Part shown: one piece after another, positions 19,353-28,236 of the stretch
Position numbering within the stretch: the first letter of the stretch is position 1
How the letters are laid out: every line of letters starts with the position of its first letter
Virus record (IMG/VR): IMGVR_UViG_3300007640_000016
Coordinates: 1-37,230 of that record
DNA: 37,230 nucleotides
Strand: one strand, 5' to 3'
From: a virus
Position numbers and translations under genes: made by a program
Notes under the pieces: generated by a model
Told to the model about the DNA's origin: nothing
Seen by the model: only the letters and a program-made list of their open reading frames with translations
Database searches by the model: none

Positions 19353-21323
19353 TTATGACGCTAGGTTCGGCTCGATTGCCCCATCTGAGGGACTGCGTGA
19401 ATGGCTTGCTGCAATAGCCACACGGTTGGCTCCTACGAAGTCGTGACTTGCCACCGTACCAGTTGTTGCGCCACCGATTGCCGCTGATCCCGTTAGGGGC
19501 GCGAAAGTTCCAAAGTCATCGAGTGACGTTGTGTCGGGGTCTGGGCTTGCTGACGTATATCCCCCGGTCGGTATGCTGTCGAAGAAACCTTTATAGACAG
19601 GGGACAGGACGCTCATAGCGTCTAGGTTGCTGACCGTCACCGAGTAAATTGGCAAGTGCAGAATGTTATTCACAACGTCTGTGTCGGTGTAATCGGCATG
19701 GGTGATAACGGCACTAGGTGTAGGGCTGGTTGCCCCTAAATAGCCATGCCCCAAACAGACAAACGTATTACTAAAGGCTCGTATCGGACGACCGGGATCA
19801 CCAGCGTTAGACCAAGCAATCAGCGGTGTATTGAACTCAACAAAGGCGTTCACATTTACCTTCCGTTCTGTCGAAGACGGAATAAAGCAGATGTTATTTT
19901 TGAAGGTGACACCGGCAACTTTGAAATCAACCAGCTTGGCCGTGTAGGCGCTGCCAATCAGGATATTTGAATTGACGACCACATTCGTGGCAGTCGAACT
20001 TGCAGGGTCAACTGCCAGAACGTCTATCAGGGCTGTGCTGCTTTCCATAACACATTGCGTGACAAAGGCTTGGCTTCCTGCAATGCCGTCACTTAGCAGG
20101 CGCAAAGCCTGATCTTCCGTGCGGTTAAATATCTCACACTTATCTAAGATTGTATGTGGGTCAGTAGCGCCAGTGAAGGCATCACCACGCATGGCCTCGC
20201 CATAAACATCACCTTGGGCTGCATCTGAGTAGGCATCAACGTCTTGGGCAAATCGACAACCCGTAAAGATACCAGCCTCCCGCCCAAAGTCGTAAAACCC
20301 CCACTGATGCCACGCACGAATTTCGGTATCGTTAAAGGCGTGAAAACCCGTCAGATAACCGGCTGTCGGTGCAGGGTTGAACTCTGTCAGGAAGTTACGG
20401 ATCAGACATCTATCCAGCAGGAACATCTGAGGCCCCTCGGAAGTTATCTCCAAACCGATTGTTGTGGAAACGCCACCACCCCCTCTAAGTGAGTTGGTCG
20501 GATCGACATCACCGTACATCTCGACATCTTGCATACGCCAATCAATAGGCGATGCTTGCCCAGTGTTTGCGTTCCATGTCAAAGCTGTACCAGAAGTTAA
20601 CGTGCAATTAACCACAGCTTTTGTGCCCGGAGTATCCGAGCAGAAGTAAACGGATCGAGCAGACGCTGCGGCATTGAAACTTACCGCCGCCGATATTGTG
20701 TGAGTAACCCCTGTGCGTAGCATGATACGCATTGGGTCAGTACCAGACAACAACGCAACAGCCGCAGAGATAGTTGTGGCCTCCTGCGCACCGTCTGGCT
20801 TACCTGCATACAAACCAGCAGGGTCAACGTAAATCGTCTTTGTTGTAGCGTAATCTGGTGTGCCAACAGTGACAGACAGACTGCCTGTGGCCTCTGTTAA
20901 AACTCCAGAGACATAGCCCCAGACAGACACCGTGACATTGTACGTTCCGGCTGCTCGGAAGGTGTGCGCCGACTTAGGGGACCGGGAAGCACCAGCCGCA
21001 TTGAAATCAGTGTATGACAGAGCCGTTGCAACCGTGGCGTGTCTTGGTTGAGCCGTGAAGTTGTAAGCATCATCAAATGCCCAGAAGTGTTCTAGGTGCA
21101 GCGTCTCAGTGTAAGCACCATCAGTCACCGTGGTGAACCCTGCTCCAGAATAGTCTGTCACTTCAAACTCAACAGCCTCTGGGAAGGCTTGAGTTGCTGA
21201 CCGGCGAACGATACCGAGGGTTAGTGACTCGGCTATCCCCACAGACCCCACAGAACTGCCGGGTACACCGTCGCCAATTAGTAAGGCTGTTCCACTGACT
21301 GATCCGCGAAGTAGTAGAGCCAT
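19353..21323 (-). CDS. Tail spike with PKD-like domain and beta-helix
   Basis: 656 residues, the largest tail gene. Residues 95-155 resemble a PKD/Ig-like domain (HTFRAAGTYNVTVSVWGYVSG). The remainder, from about residue 165 to 600, shows repeated Asn/Gly/Thr-rich turns and V-x-N-N motifs (NSNILIGS, FKNNICF, VVNNILHL) typical of a right-handed parallel beta-helix, the fold of podoviral tail spikes that bind or cut surface polysaccharide. The DPAGLYAGKPDGAQEATTISAAV start of that region also fits pectate-lyase-like spikes. Catalytic residues cannot be named. Surface-glycan receptor binding is the likely role. Confidence 0.75.
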   Translation of the reverse strand: MALLLRGSVSGTALLIGDGVPGSSVGSVGIAESLTLGIVRRSATQAFPEAVEFEVTDYSGAGFTTVTDGAYTETLHLEHFWAFDDAYNFTAQPRHATVATALSYTDFNAAGASRSPKSAHTFRAAGTYNVTVSVWGYVSGVLTEATGSLSVTVGTPDYATTKTIYVDPAGLYAGKPDGAQEATTISAAVALLSGTDPMRIMLRTGVTHTISAAVSFNAAASARSVYFCSDTPGTKAVVNCTLTSGTALTWNANTGQASPIDWRMQDVEMYGDVDPTNSLRGGGGVSTTIGLEITSEGPQMFLLDRCLIRNFLTEFNPAPTAGYLTGFHAFNDTEIRAWHQWGFYDFGREAGIFTGCRFAQDVDAYSDAAQGDVYGEAMRGDAFTGATDPHTILDKCEIFNRTEDQALRLLSDGIAGSQAFVTQCVMESSTALIDVLAVDPASSTATNVVVNSNILIGSAYTAKLVDFKVAGVTFKNNICFIPSSTERKVNVNAFVEFNTPLIAWSNAGDPGRPIRAFSNTFVCLGHGYLGATSPTPSAVITHADYTDTDVVNNILHLPIYSVTVSNLDAMSVLSPVYKGFFDSIPTGGYTSASPDPDTTSLDDFGTFAPLTGSAAIGGATTGTVASHDFVGANRVAIAASHSRSPSDGAIEPNLAS

Positions 21324-21940
21324 TACAGGTCTCCTGAGTCAAAGTCGTCCAAGGTCATAACTTTAGTGCCGGTGGCAGACAGCATTCCGATACCAGCAAG
21401 ACCCTCTGTGTGTGTACTGTCTGTTGATGCGAGACCAGTTATTTCTACGTCATTTATATATGCTTTTAGCGCAGTGCTATTTGCAGTCAGCTTGAGCGTA
21501 TAAGGTGCGGTGAATGCCTCCCCCGTTTGACTGGCAGCGGTGGCTAGTGTCACTGTGTTCAGAACAGAGTATGCGTTCCATTCCATTATGCGGATGAATG
21601 AACCTGACAGGTCTATGTGAAGCGCATAACAGTTTGCCCCTGTCGTGTGCCGAACGACAACTCCGGTTATACATTCACCTGTTCCAGAGTCCCCGGTCAC
21701 GACAACACTTGCCCATTGAGCTTGAGCGAGCGTATCCGAGTGGCTGCAAATAATTTCAGAGTTACCTGTATCAATGGTACAAGCTAACTCCTCGCTGACA
21801 ATGGAGAGCGGACCGCCAGTCCCAGACTCTAGAGTCCATGATGCGTTAGCCTCTAAATCCTCATTAGCCCGGTTGAAATTATCTTTGACACCTGCGGCTG
21901 CGGCAGCGGCCTTCAAAAAACCTATTGGCTTGATCATCAT
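21323..21940 (-). CDS. Tail protein with jelly-roll/LamG-like lectin fold
   Basis: 205 residues. After an Ala-rich start the sequence DNFNRANEDLEANASW (20-35) and a beta-sandwich of alternating strands resemble concanavalin-like/LamG carbohydrate-binding modules (ALHIDLSGSFIRIMEWNAY, YTLKLTANSTALKAYINDVEI). It is placed between fibre and spike genes, so it probably decorates the tail tip and helps bind host glycans. The start overlaps the previous stop. Confidence 0.6.
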   Translation of the reverse strand: MMIKPIGFLKAAAAAAGVKDNFNRANEDLEANASWTLESGTGGPLSIVSEELACTIDTGNSEIICSHSDTLAQAQWASVVVTGDSGTGECITGVVVRHTTGANCYALHIDLSGSFIRIMEWNAYSVLNTVTLATAASQTGEAFTAPYTLKLTANSTALKAYINDVEITGLASTDSTHTEGLAGIGMLSATGTKVMTLDDFDSGDL

Positions 21941-22983
21941 GAGAACGTGACCTTATCTGCGGCTGCGGTCAGCACAGCTTGGATTACAGTAGCGCTTTGG
22001 ACAGCCACTGTCATTATATCACCCGCAGCCATAGCAGCCGATGTCGTCGCGTTGAATGTCACCGTGTGAGCGCCACCAGCAACTATGATTGCGTTGAAGC
22101 CCGCCGTTGTCGGAACCGTTACGCTGCCTGTAGTAACCAAGACGTTGCCCGAATGGGCCGTTGTTGTGAGCGTTCCAGTGACCGACGTGACCACCTTGTT
22201 CAGCATCCCCTCGACCTGTTGGCCGTTAAAGTCTTGGGTTCCCGTGAAAGTATTGGCTCCGAGTATGGCAAGTGTGCCGCTGGCTGGTAGTGAAACGTTA
22301 GTTGTGGCACCTGTCGTGAGCGTCAGGCTGTGTGCCCCTGATCTGACGAAGTTATTGGCACCAAGCACAACAGTTGCTGGCATGGTAACTGTGCCTGTGA
22401 ACGTAGGGCCAGCCAAAAGTGCAATACCAAGATCAGTGATGGCACTGGACGCCAGCCGCTTCTTGGCGTTAGAACTGTCATCTACATCAAAGAACGGGAT
22501 ACTGTCACCCGCAACGATTTGCGTGTCTGCAAGGACAGTGCCGCTGGTCGTGGATAGTTGTAAATCCCAGTCGGCGCTCGACGCAACGCCTGTAGCTATG
22601 TAGGTCGTATCCGCAGTGGTGTCGGTGTAGATATTACCAACCGCTGCTGGTGTGGTTGCTGGAGCGCCAGCACCTGAACTGGTCATGGAAGCCCCAGCCG
22701 CCGCTACGTTAGTCGCGTCGGTCACGTCCGCACCAGCCTCTACACCAGTAGTAGCACCCACAGTAAGCCCTGCCGCTGTGCCTGTGAGCGTATTGGTGGC
22801 TGTGCTAATGGTCTTGTTCGTCAGCGCCTTTGTTGTTGCTGACAAGTGAGTGTCCAGGTTCGCTACCGTGATTTTCTTCAAATCACCCGCAGCGTCTTCT
22901 GCCGTAGCCGAAACATCGTGAATGGTAACAAGGTCGCCATCCTGAAGCGTCGTTATTGCAGCTTTTCCTTGTAGTGTAGCCAT
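21937..22983 (-). CDS. Tail fibre protein with Thr/Gly-rich repeats
   Basis: 348 residues, over a third Ala, Thr and Gly. Phage-fibre style repeats GPTFTGTVTMPA (about 193-204) and ANTFTGTQDFNGQ (about 243-255) are visible, with beta-strands throughout. The N-terminus (MATLQGKAAITTLQDGDLVTIHDVS) probably docks on the tail. Trimeric fibre in the tail is expected. Antisense ORFs opposite are shadows caused by the repetitive composition. Confidence 0.7.
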   Translation of the reverse strand: MATLQGKAAITTLQDGDLVTIHDVSATAEDAAGDLKKITVANLDTHLSATTKALTNKTISTATNTLTGTAAGLTVGATTGVEAGADVTDATNVAAAGASMTSSGAGAPATTPAAVGNIYTDTTADTTYIATGVASSADWDLQLSTTSGTVLADTQIVAGDSIPFFDVDDSSNAKKRLASSAITDLGIALLAGPTFTGTVTMPATVVLGANNFVRSGAHSLTLTTGATTNVSLPASGTLAILGANTFTGTQDFNGQQVEGMLNKVVTSVTGTLTTTAHSGNVLVTTGSVTVPTTAGFNAIIVAGGAHTVTFNATTSAAMAAGDIMTVAVQSATVIQAVLTAAADKVTFS

Positions 22984-23132
22984 TACGATCTATCCTCTAA
23001 AGTTGCGCCGGAAGTAGCGCCGTCAGTAAGCGTTGCGGCTGAAATAGCACCGTCAGTTAACACCTCGGGCGAACCGCCGCCACCGACAAGCGCCCGTGCG
23101 GCCATTACCACCAAAAAGATAGCTGCTCTCAT
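22983..23132 (-). CDS. Small fibre-region protein with hydrophobic start
   Basis: 49 residues, AGGAGG before the ATG at 23132. A hydrophobic N-terminus (MRAAIFLVVMAARALVGGGG) leads to repeats of the form LTDGAxSxAT (ISAATLTDGATSGATLED). The stop touches the fibre start (TAATG). It may be a fibre chaperone or a small tip protein. Below a 60-residue cutoff, but start and coupling are strong. Confidence 0.6.
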   Translation of the reverse strand: MRAAIFLVVMAARALVGGGGSPEVLTDGAISAATLTDGATSGATLEDRS

Positions 23133-23194
23133 CGGCCCCTCCTGTGAGTTTTAAGTTTTGCCAAAGTGGCTGTTCTGTTGCATGAATCTGTCAT
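23129..23194 (-). CDS. Possible 21-residue leader peptide
   Basis: ATG at 23194 with AGGAAC upstream; the TGA overlaps the next start (ATGA). The product is basic (TDSCNRTATLAKLKTHRRGR). Possibly a coupled leader. Support is weak. Confidence 0.25.
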   Translation of the reverse strand: MTDSCNRTATLAKLKTHRRGR

Positions 23195-23239
23195 GTGGGT
23201 TCCTGTTTCTGGTGGTGCGCGGCCTCGGCGCTGCGAGAT

Positions 23240-24235
23240 TTACCCGAAGACTGCGAACATGACAATTTCACAATCAGAAACACCGCCTTCCGCTACTACT
23301 GTAAGTATCTTAAAATTACTGGTTGTTAACGCATACGGTTGGAATAATGTCCTGTCTGCTTGTTGAGCCCCGTTATCGTCAACCTTTTTGGAGCTACCAA
23401 CAACAGCATAGGTTGCGTTAGGCATCGCTGTGATGAAGTTCACTTGTATGTCACCTTCAGCGGTATCAGTCAGCGTTACATTACCGCTGCCGACAAGCGT
23501 CGGCGTGCCGGAACTTGCATCAATGTAGCCAAATGCGCGGCACCCATAAATAGGCGCGGTGCCTGTTGCGTTCAGAACTGCGGGAACGTGGGTGTCAACG
23601 ATCTCCTTCGCGCCAGCCACCGTCGGGTAAACCGTATCTGAGGTGCCGGTGATGTTCTCGGCAGAAGTGCTTCGCTCAACAACGCCTGCAACAGTTGTTG
23701 TTGCGGCAACAGCCAGCCCGCGATTTGTTGCAGTTGCCAGCATATTTGACGACACAAGCCGCCATGAACCAGATGCTACTTTTTGGAACATGAATATATC
23801 GCCAGCTACAGACTGGATATTCACACCATCAGGAAGGATGATTTTAGTGGCGTGGTGCGTCCATAGCGGTGTGCCTGTGCAATGCAGAACAATCAGTGAA
23901 CCAACCACCCATGCGTCAGCAGTCGTTTCAATATCTGTGATTGTGATGTTTCCGGTAACGGTAAAATAATTACCGTCACGAAGCACGAGAATTTCAGTAG
24001 CAGAAGCCACGTCAGCGCCCTTGCTCCATTCTACAGAAAAATCATTGGAATCCAACGGCCCGCCCAATTGAGGCGTTGTGTCCAGGCTGATCGGATCATC
24101 ATAGAACGTCTTGATGTCGGCCATCAGTTGCCGAATGATGTCATCCACCGCGTCAATGACAGTGCTATCTGTAACGGCAATGCCTGATATGCTTGTGTTA
24201 TCCGCCGCCGTTGTTGAATAGCTGGAAATAGCCAT
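23240..24235 (-). CDS. Virion fibre or baseplate-like structural protein
   Basis: 331 residues, AGGGG before the ATG. The first 60 residues are helical (DAVDDIIRQLMADIKTFYDD), then a beta-rich region with WVVGSLIVLHCTGTPLWTHH, AGVVERSTSAENITGTSDTVYPTVAGAKEIVD (a tail-fibre-like segment common in phages), and a terminal beta domain (FGYIDASSGTPTLVG). It is the first tail-tip gene after the ejection proteins. Family not named; a fibre adaptor is the best guess. Confidence 0.6.
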   Translation of the reverse strand: MAISSYSTTAADNTSISGIAVTDSTVIDAVDDIIRQLMADIKTFYDDPISLDTTPQLGGPLDSNDFSVEWSKGADVASATEILVLRDGNYFTVTGNITITDIETTADAWVVGSLIVLHCTGTPLWTHHATKIILPDGVNIQSVAGDIFMFQKVASGSWRLVSSNMLATATNRGLAVAATTTVAGVVERSTSAENITGTSDTVYPTVAGAKEIVDTHVPAVLNATGTAPIYGCRAFGYIDASSGTPTLVGSGNVTLTDTAEGDIQVNFITAMPNATYAVVGSSKKVDDNGAQQADRTLFQPYALTTSNFKILTVVAEGGVSDCEIVMFAVFG

Positions 24236-24281
24236 GAGTTAGCCCCTTTGAAGTTTCGTGAATTGTGCTTATGTTGGATGT

Positions 24282-24437
24282 ATGGATACGGATATTTTTA
24301 GAGCGATTATCGTCGCCAACGTCTTAACAGCGAGTGCTATTTATGGGCTTTGGCGTGTGTCAAAAAACGAACGAGACACCAAAGGGATTATTTGGTTAGT
24401 ATCTGCGGGGCTTATTGTGGCCCTGATATCCTACTAG
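24282..24437 (+). CDS. Opposite-strand small two-pass membrane protein
   Basis: 51 residues on the plus strand within the otherwise leftward late block. Two membrane segments (IFRAIIVANVLTASAIYGLW and GIIWLVSAGLIVALISY) are joined by a charged loop (RVSKNERDTK). It fills a 176-base gap between two late genes and overlaps the 3' end of one by 26 bases. TTGAAG (24248-24253), 16 bases, and TATGTT (24270-24275) form a possible promoter whose start point would fall at the ATG, making it leaderless. No ribosome-binding site. Could be a holin-like or exclusion protein. Confidence 0.45.
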   Translation: MDTDIFRAIIVANVLTASAIYGLWRVSKNERDTKGIIWLVSAGLIVALISY

Positions 24438-25953
24438 CCGCGCCGGACATCAGTGATTGAGCGAGCAAATTGTACTTTTCCGCCGTTACTGCTGGTAGTT
24501 TTTGGCCCATCTTGACTAAAGCCGCTGCCAATTCCGCATTTCTTGTCTGCATTCCTGTTGCCAATTTACGAGCAATGCCGCCCGTCGCCATAGTTCCGAG
24601 TCCAGCAACAGCACCAGCGGTGGGGCCACCAATGGCATTCCCGATAAGAAACGGAATGCCGCCGCCCATCCCCGCCGAAACAATGCCCGTAGGCGCAGCT
24701 TTTCCTATATCCCTCGCCAAATTCTCAACCTTTCCACCTCTAGCCACACGACTAATAGCGGCTATTTGATCGGCTGAATAACCCGGCAATTTTTCCTTAA
24801 TAATCATTTTCTCCAAACGTCTAAATTCTTTTCGCAATGCGTTTTCAAACCCCGAACCCGTAAACTGCCCAGCGGTGCTGCCAGCCAATTCTATAGTTTT
24901 TTCGATTTCTTTACCCCTCATGGCACGAGCATAGATGGCGTTGCCCTCTTTAATTTGTGGGGCCAATGGTTCCATAACACGGTCAAATTCTTGGATAATC
25001 CTACGCCCAATCCGCCCCTCATTACCGGGGCTGCGTGCGGCATCCGCTAACATGATGCGGACGTTTTGCATTTGTTGGGGCGTCATTGTGCTATCAGCAA
25101 AGTCGTTTAGCATATCAATTGCGTCAGTGACCTTTGTATATCCCTTGGGAACAGCGCCACTTGGCGACACCAGCCCTTCACCCTGTAAAATTTGAATAGC
25201 GCGGTCGGAAACCCCTTTGGTTTGTCTGCCGCTCGCGGTTATGCCCGCCGCCGTGGCCTCGTCATACTTTGCGCCGGCTTGTGAAACTAGGTCATCTACA
25301 GTTGGGGCTGCGGCTGTGAATGCCTTTTTACCGGTCTTCGCTGCACTACCCCGCACAAATTCACCAATAAGCCTCGAAATGCCGGGTGCGGCCAGCCCTA
25401 GCCCGGCACCTAAGACTGCTGATTTAAGTCCCGAATCAACGCGGTTATCCTTTCCGCCCTCGCCCTCCATGAACCCGTAAACACCAGCACCAAGGCCACC
25501 AGAAACCGCACTAACTGCCGACTTAGCCGCCAAACCTTTAGCCGCCTGAACGCCCTTCACGGCCAAGCCTCCCGGCAATAACGCAGGCGCAAGAACAGAA
25601 GCAAACGACGCAACCGGGTTTTCCTCGGCAAATTGATCCTGTTGCCCACGATAATGGTCGCGCCGATCCGCATAATCACCCCGGCCAATAAGCTGGTCAG
25701 CGACACCCGCCGCCTCATCACCCACAAGGCCCAGAGTCATACTTTCCCCAGCGTTGTTTAGAAATGTCCCCACCTTTTCGCCAAAGTTCATTGTTGCCGG
25801 GTCATTATCGCCAAGAAGGTTTTCTTTGATGGTTTGCCCCCAACCTTTGGGTTCTGTCGCTTCGGGTTCTGTCGCCTCTGGGCCAGATACCTGGGCGGTT
25901 AGCTTCCGCTGCGCTTCGGCTAATGCGAGCGCCTTTTTTTGCTCAATGTTCAT
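24412..25953 (-). CDS. Large internal-virion/ejection protein candidate
   Basis: 513 residues from the ATG at 25953, which overlaps the previous stop (ATGA); an in-frame upstream start adds 13 residues. The sequence is Ala/Gly-rich with long amphipathic helices and Gly-rich hydrophobic stretches (VSGGLGAGVYGFMEGEGG, and VSAGMGGGIPFLIGNAIGGPTAGAVAGLG near 440-475). Such stretches are seen in podoviral ejection proteins that form the DNA channel across the envelope. A basic helical region (RKEFRRLEKMIIKEKLPGY) lies between. It sits with two other large helical genes, the place of gp7/gp16/gp20 in P22. No lytic-transglycosylase motif was seen. Confidence 0.6.
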   Translation of the reverse strand: MNIEQKKALALAEAQRKLTAQVSGPEATEPEATEPKGWGQTIKENLLGDNDPATMNFGEKVGTFLNNAGESMTLGLVGDEAAGVADQLIGRGDYADRRDHYRGQQDQFAEENPVASFASVLAPALLPGGLAVKGVQAAKGLAAKSAVSAVSGGLGAGVYGFMEGEGGKDNRVDSGLKSAVLGAGLGLAAPGISRLIGEFVRGSAAKTGKKAFTAAAPTVDDLVSQAGAKYDEATAAGITASGRQTKGVSDRAIQILQGEGLVSPSGAVPKGYTKVTDAIDMLNDFADSTMTPQQMQNVRIMLADAARSPGNEGRIGRRIIQEFDRVMEPLAPQIKEGNAIYARAMRGKEIEKTIELAGSTAGQFTGSGFENALRKEFRRLEKMIIKEKLPGYSADQIAAISRVARGGKVENLARDIGKAAPTGIVSAGMGGGIPFLIGNAIGGPTAGAVAGLGTMATGGIARKLATGMQTRNAELAAALVKMGQKLPAVTAEKYNLLAQSLMSGAASRISGPQ

Positions 25954-27476
25954 TCCCATAGCGCCCTGCTTTCTGGTGGCATAAGGTTCCAAAGTTCCTC
26001 AGAAACGCCGGGAGGAGGGTTTTCACCGGAGTTATTGTCTGGATTCATCTCATCCACATAAGCCGCTCCCGCGCCCGATCCGACGCGTATGCCCTCGATG
26101 GCGTTTTCTCTGTTCTTACGCTTTTGATCAATTACCGGCTGCTGATCACCTGGAACCGGGAAGTATTGCAAGTTTCCGTTTTCAAATTCTGTTTCGGAAA
26201 TCACAGCGCCCGACTCCCTCCGAAGGATGGCGTTTATAAAGTCCCGGCGGGCTTGGTCAAACTGTTGGAACTCCGAGTCTCTCGCAAGATTTCCAAGACC
26301 CATTGGCACTTTCTCCAGGCTCTGCTGACCCCACCGCAAGCCTTGGTCTTCGAATTTATCCAGTATTTTATTTGAGGCTTGGGTGCGGATTAAGTAACCG
26401 GTGTTTTTACCGGCATCAACGGAAAGGTCGGTAGGCATTGCGCCGTTCCTACCGCCTATCTGCACTAAAGGTTTGCCCGTGACCGGATCATATACAGTTG
26501 TGCCGTCACCACGCTTGGCGTCTGCCATTGCCTTTGCAAACTCAAACCTGTCCATTGGCGGTTCGCCGCGCTGGTTGCTTGCTTCTACATACCTGCCATA
26601 TTCATCGGCAGGCGCGGCGGGCTTATTAGCCGCATCGCGTGCCTGCTGCATTTCCCACATAAGTTTAACGTTCGCTTGCCCTTCTTTGGAAAGCCCTGAG
26701 TCTGGACCTTGGGACCATAAATATTCTTCGGCAGTCAGTCTTCGTGGCCCAGAGTTCTGCGCCTGCGCACCGAACGAAAGAACATCTGGCGGGACGGGTT
26801 GTCCAAATTCAGAATCCGCGTTTGATTGCCGTGCGTTTTGCGGTTGCCCAAATTGCGGTTGCCCAAATTGCGGTTGTGCGTTTTGCGGTTGTGCGTTTTG
26901 CGGTTGCGGTGCTGGTGTCCGCGCAGACCAAGGGTCCATCGGTTCTTGCCCCTGCATCGGAATGTCAGGGCTAACACCATCAAAGCCGTAAAACGGTTGA
27001 GGCGCTGGTGCTGCGCTCATAACATTTGGCGGCTGGTTGGCTTGCTGGTTAAGAGGCAGTCCAAAGGATAAAACCTCATCTGAAGTCCCGCCCGCAGGGA
27101 ACCCGCCTTGCCCGCCGCCACCAGCGCCACCAGTCATAAAGTTTTGAAAGGCTACTCGCTGCGCACGTTTTTCCGCTTCTTGGCGGGCAGTGTTGTTTTG
27201 TGTTATTGATCTGGCGCGGCCTTGAGCGTCTAACTGCATCAAGTATTGCGGCTGTTGTTCAATGGGCAGCATGTCAAGAATAGCTCGCTGTTGACCTGAG
27301 ATATTCAGCCGCCCCATCAAGCTTTCAATTTTGGCTTTGCGTTGATCGCGCTCCAGCGCATCGCGATAGTTCTGGAGAATCCCCGACGGATCACGGCCCT
27401 GAAAGCCCGTACCCATAGCCATTAATCCGGTGCCCCATCTTTGCAAATTGGCACGGCGTTCGTCAGTCATAGCCAT
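25950..27476 (-). CDS. Internal virion protein with Gln/Pro/Asn repeats
   Basis: 508 residues. The helical start (NLQRWGTGLMAMGTGFQGRDPSGILQNYRDALERDQRKAK) and a C-terminal segment FDQARRDFINAILRRESGAVISETEFENGNLQYFPVPGD (about 405-443) match a domain common in phage ejection or DNA-transfer proteins, where R-R-E-S-G-A-x-I-S is the landmark. The middle is low-complexity, including five QNAQP/QFGQP-type pentapeptide repeats encoded by a 15-bp repeat (26832-26906). Probably ejected with the DNA. Its stop overlaps the next gene. Confidence 0.65.
   Translation of the reverse strand: MAMTDERRANLQRWGTGLMAMGTGFQGRDPSGILQNYRDALERDQRKAKIESLMGRLNISGQQRAILDMLPIEQQPQYLMQLDAQGRARSITQNNTARQEAEKRAQRVAFQNFMTGGAGGGGQGGFPAGGTSDEVLSFGLPLNQQANQPPNVMSAAPAPQPFYGFDGVSPDIPMQGQEPMDPWSARTPAPQPQNAQPQNAQPQFGQPQFGQPQNARQSNADSEFGQPVPPDVLSFGAQAQNSGPRRLTAEEYLWSQGPDSGLSKEGQANVKLMWEMQQARDAANKPAAPADEYGRYVEASNQRGEPPMDRFEFAKAMADAKRGDGTTVYDPVTGKPLVQIGGRNGAMPTDLSVDAGKNTGYLIRTQASNKILDKFEDQGLRWGQQSLEKVPMGLGNLARDSEFQQFDQARRDFINAILRRESGAVISETEFENGNLQYFPVPGDQQPVIDQKRKNRENAIEGIRVGSGAGAAYVDEMNPDNNSGENPPPGVSEELWNLMPPESRALWE
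26832..26906. repeat. Five 15-bp tandem units in an internal-virion gene
   Basis: Five consecutive 15-base units in the pattern A-B-B-A-A, where A and B share the second half (TTGCGGTTG), encode QNAQP- and QFGQP-type pentapeptides on the minus strand. Exact unit identity suggests recent slippage or selection for repeats. Confidence 0.8.
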
Positions 27477-27507
27477 TGATTAAGCCCCACTATTTCCCAA
27501 AACATCA

Positions 27508-28236
27508 TCACTTCATACCGGCCAGTCCAGTCAATAAACCGCCGCCGCCCGTCGCCAAAGAACCAACACCCATGAGCGCCTGTGCCCAGTCGAAAGGTCT
27601 TGTTGTGGTGCTGCCCATGCCGCCCATAGGCCCGACCAGTCCAGCGTATTCCCTCAAGGCGTTTAGGTCCACGTTCTCACCTTCATAATATCTTTGCATA
27701 TCAGCATTGATATTCTGCTGGTTGTAGGCGTCTGTCATTTGCCCGCCAGCAACAGCGTTTCGGGCGTCTGAATATTCCATGCCTTGCAGTTGTGGGGCCA
27801 TGCCAATTGTTTGCAACTGTCGGTTTTGTGCCTGATTATAGGCATCGTATTCCAACCCGCCTAACCCTTCAGCCATACCTCTTGAAATATTCTGTTGAAC
27901 CAGGCCGTTATCCATTGCGCCACCGCCAAAGGAAGACATAAGCCTGGATTGCACATCGTCGCCAACCGTGTTGCGTATCTGATCAAAGTCACGATATGGA
28001 TTGTTCTGCAAGCTGTCCAAATATGCCGCTTGCGCTGGCTGTGTAACCGCCGATCCGCCCGTCATCTGATCAATGCCGCCCCGTGTGGCCGCGCTCTGAT
28101 CAGCGACACGCTGGCCCCCGTAGGGATCAACGCGCAATCCTCCGCTTTCGCGCATGGCGTCGGCGTCCCCGAGAACGTTTCTCAGGGAGCCTTGTGCAGG
28201 ACGCCAAGGCTCGGTTGTTGTTTCCTGACTACCCAA
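27508..28236 (-). CDS. Internal-virion or tail-associated protein
   Basis: 242 residues. Gln/Asn/Gly-rich, helical, with QNPYRDFDQIRNTVGDDVQSRLMSSFGGG near 77-105 and QAQNRQLQTIGMAPQLQGM at about 134-152, a pattern seen in small internal proteins of podoviruses. It ends with a Gly-rich hydrophobic segment (ALMGVGSLATGGGGLLTGLAGM), suitable for membrane insertion. Family not named. It overlaps the GNAT-like gene by eight bases. Confidence 0.6.
   Translation of the reverse strand: MGSQETTTEPWRPAQGSLRNVLGDADAMRESGGLRVDPYGGQRVADQSAATRGGIDQMTGGSAVTQPAQAAYLDSLQNNPYRDFDQIRNTVGDDVQSRLMSSFGGGAMDNGLVQQNISRGMAEGLGGLEYDAYNQAQNRQLQTIGMAPQLQGMEYSDARNAVAGGQMTDAYNQQNINADMQRYYEGENVDLNALREYAGLVGPMGGMGSTTTRPFDWAQALMGVGSLATGGGGLLTGLAGMK

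Noticed and set aside
22085-22849. Plus-strand Val/Ala/Pro-rich ORFs opposite the tail fibre
   Set aside because: Shadows of Thr/Ala-rich fibre repeats; no ribosome-binding site and no recognisable fold.
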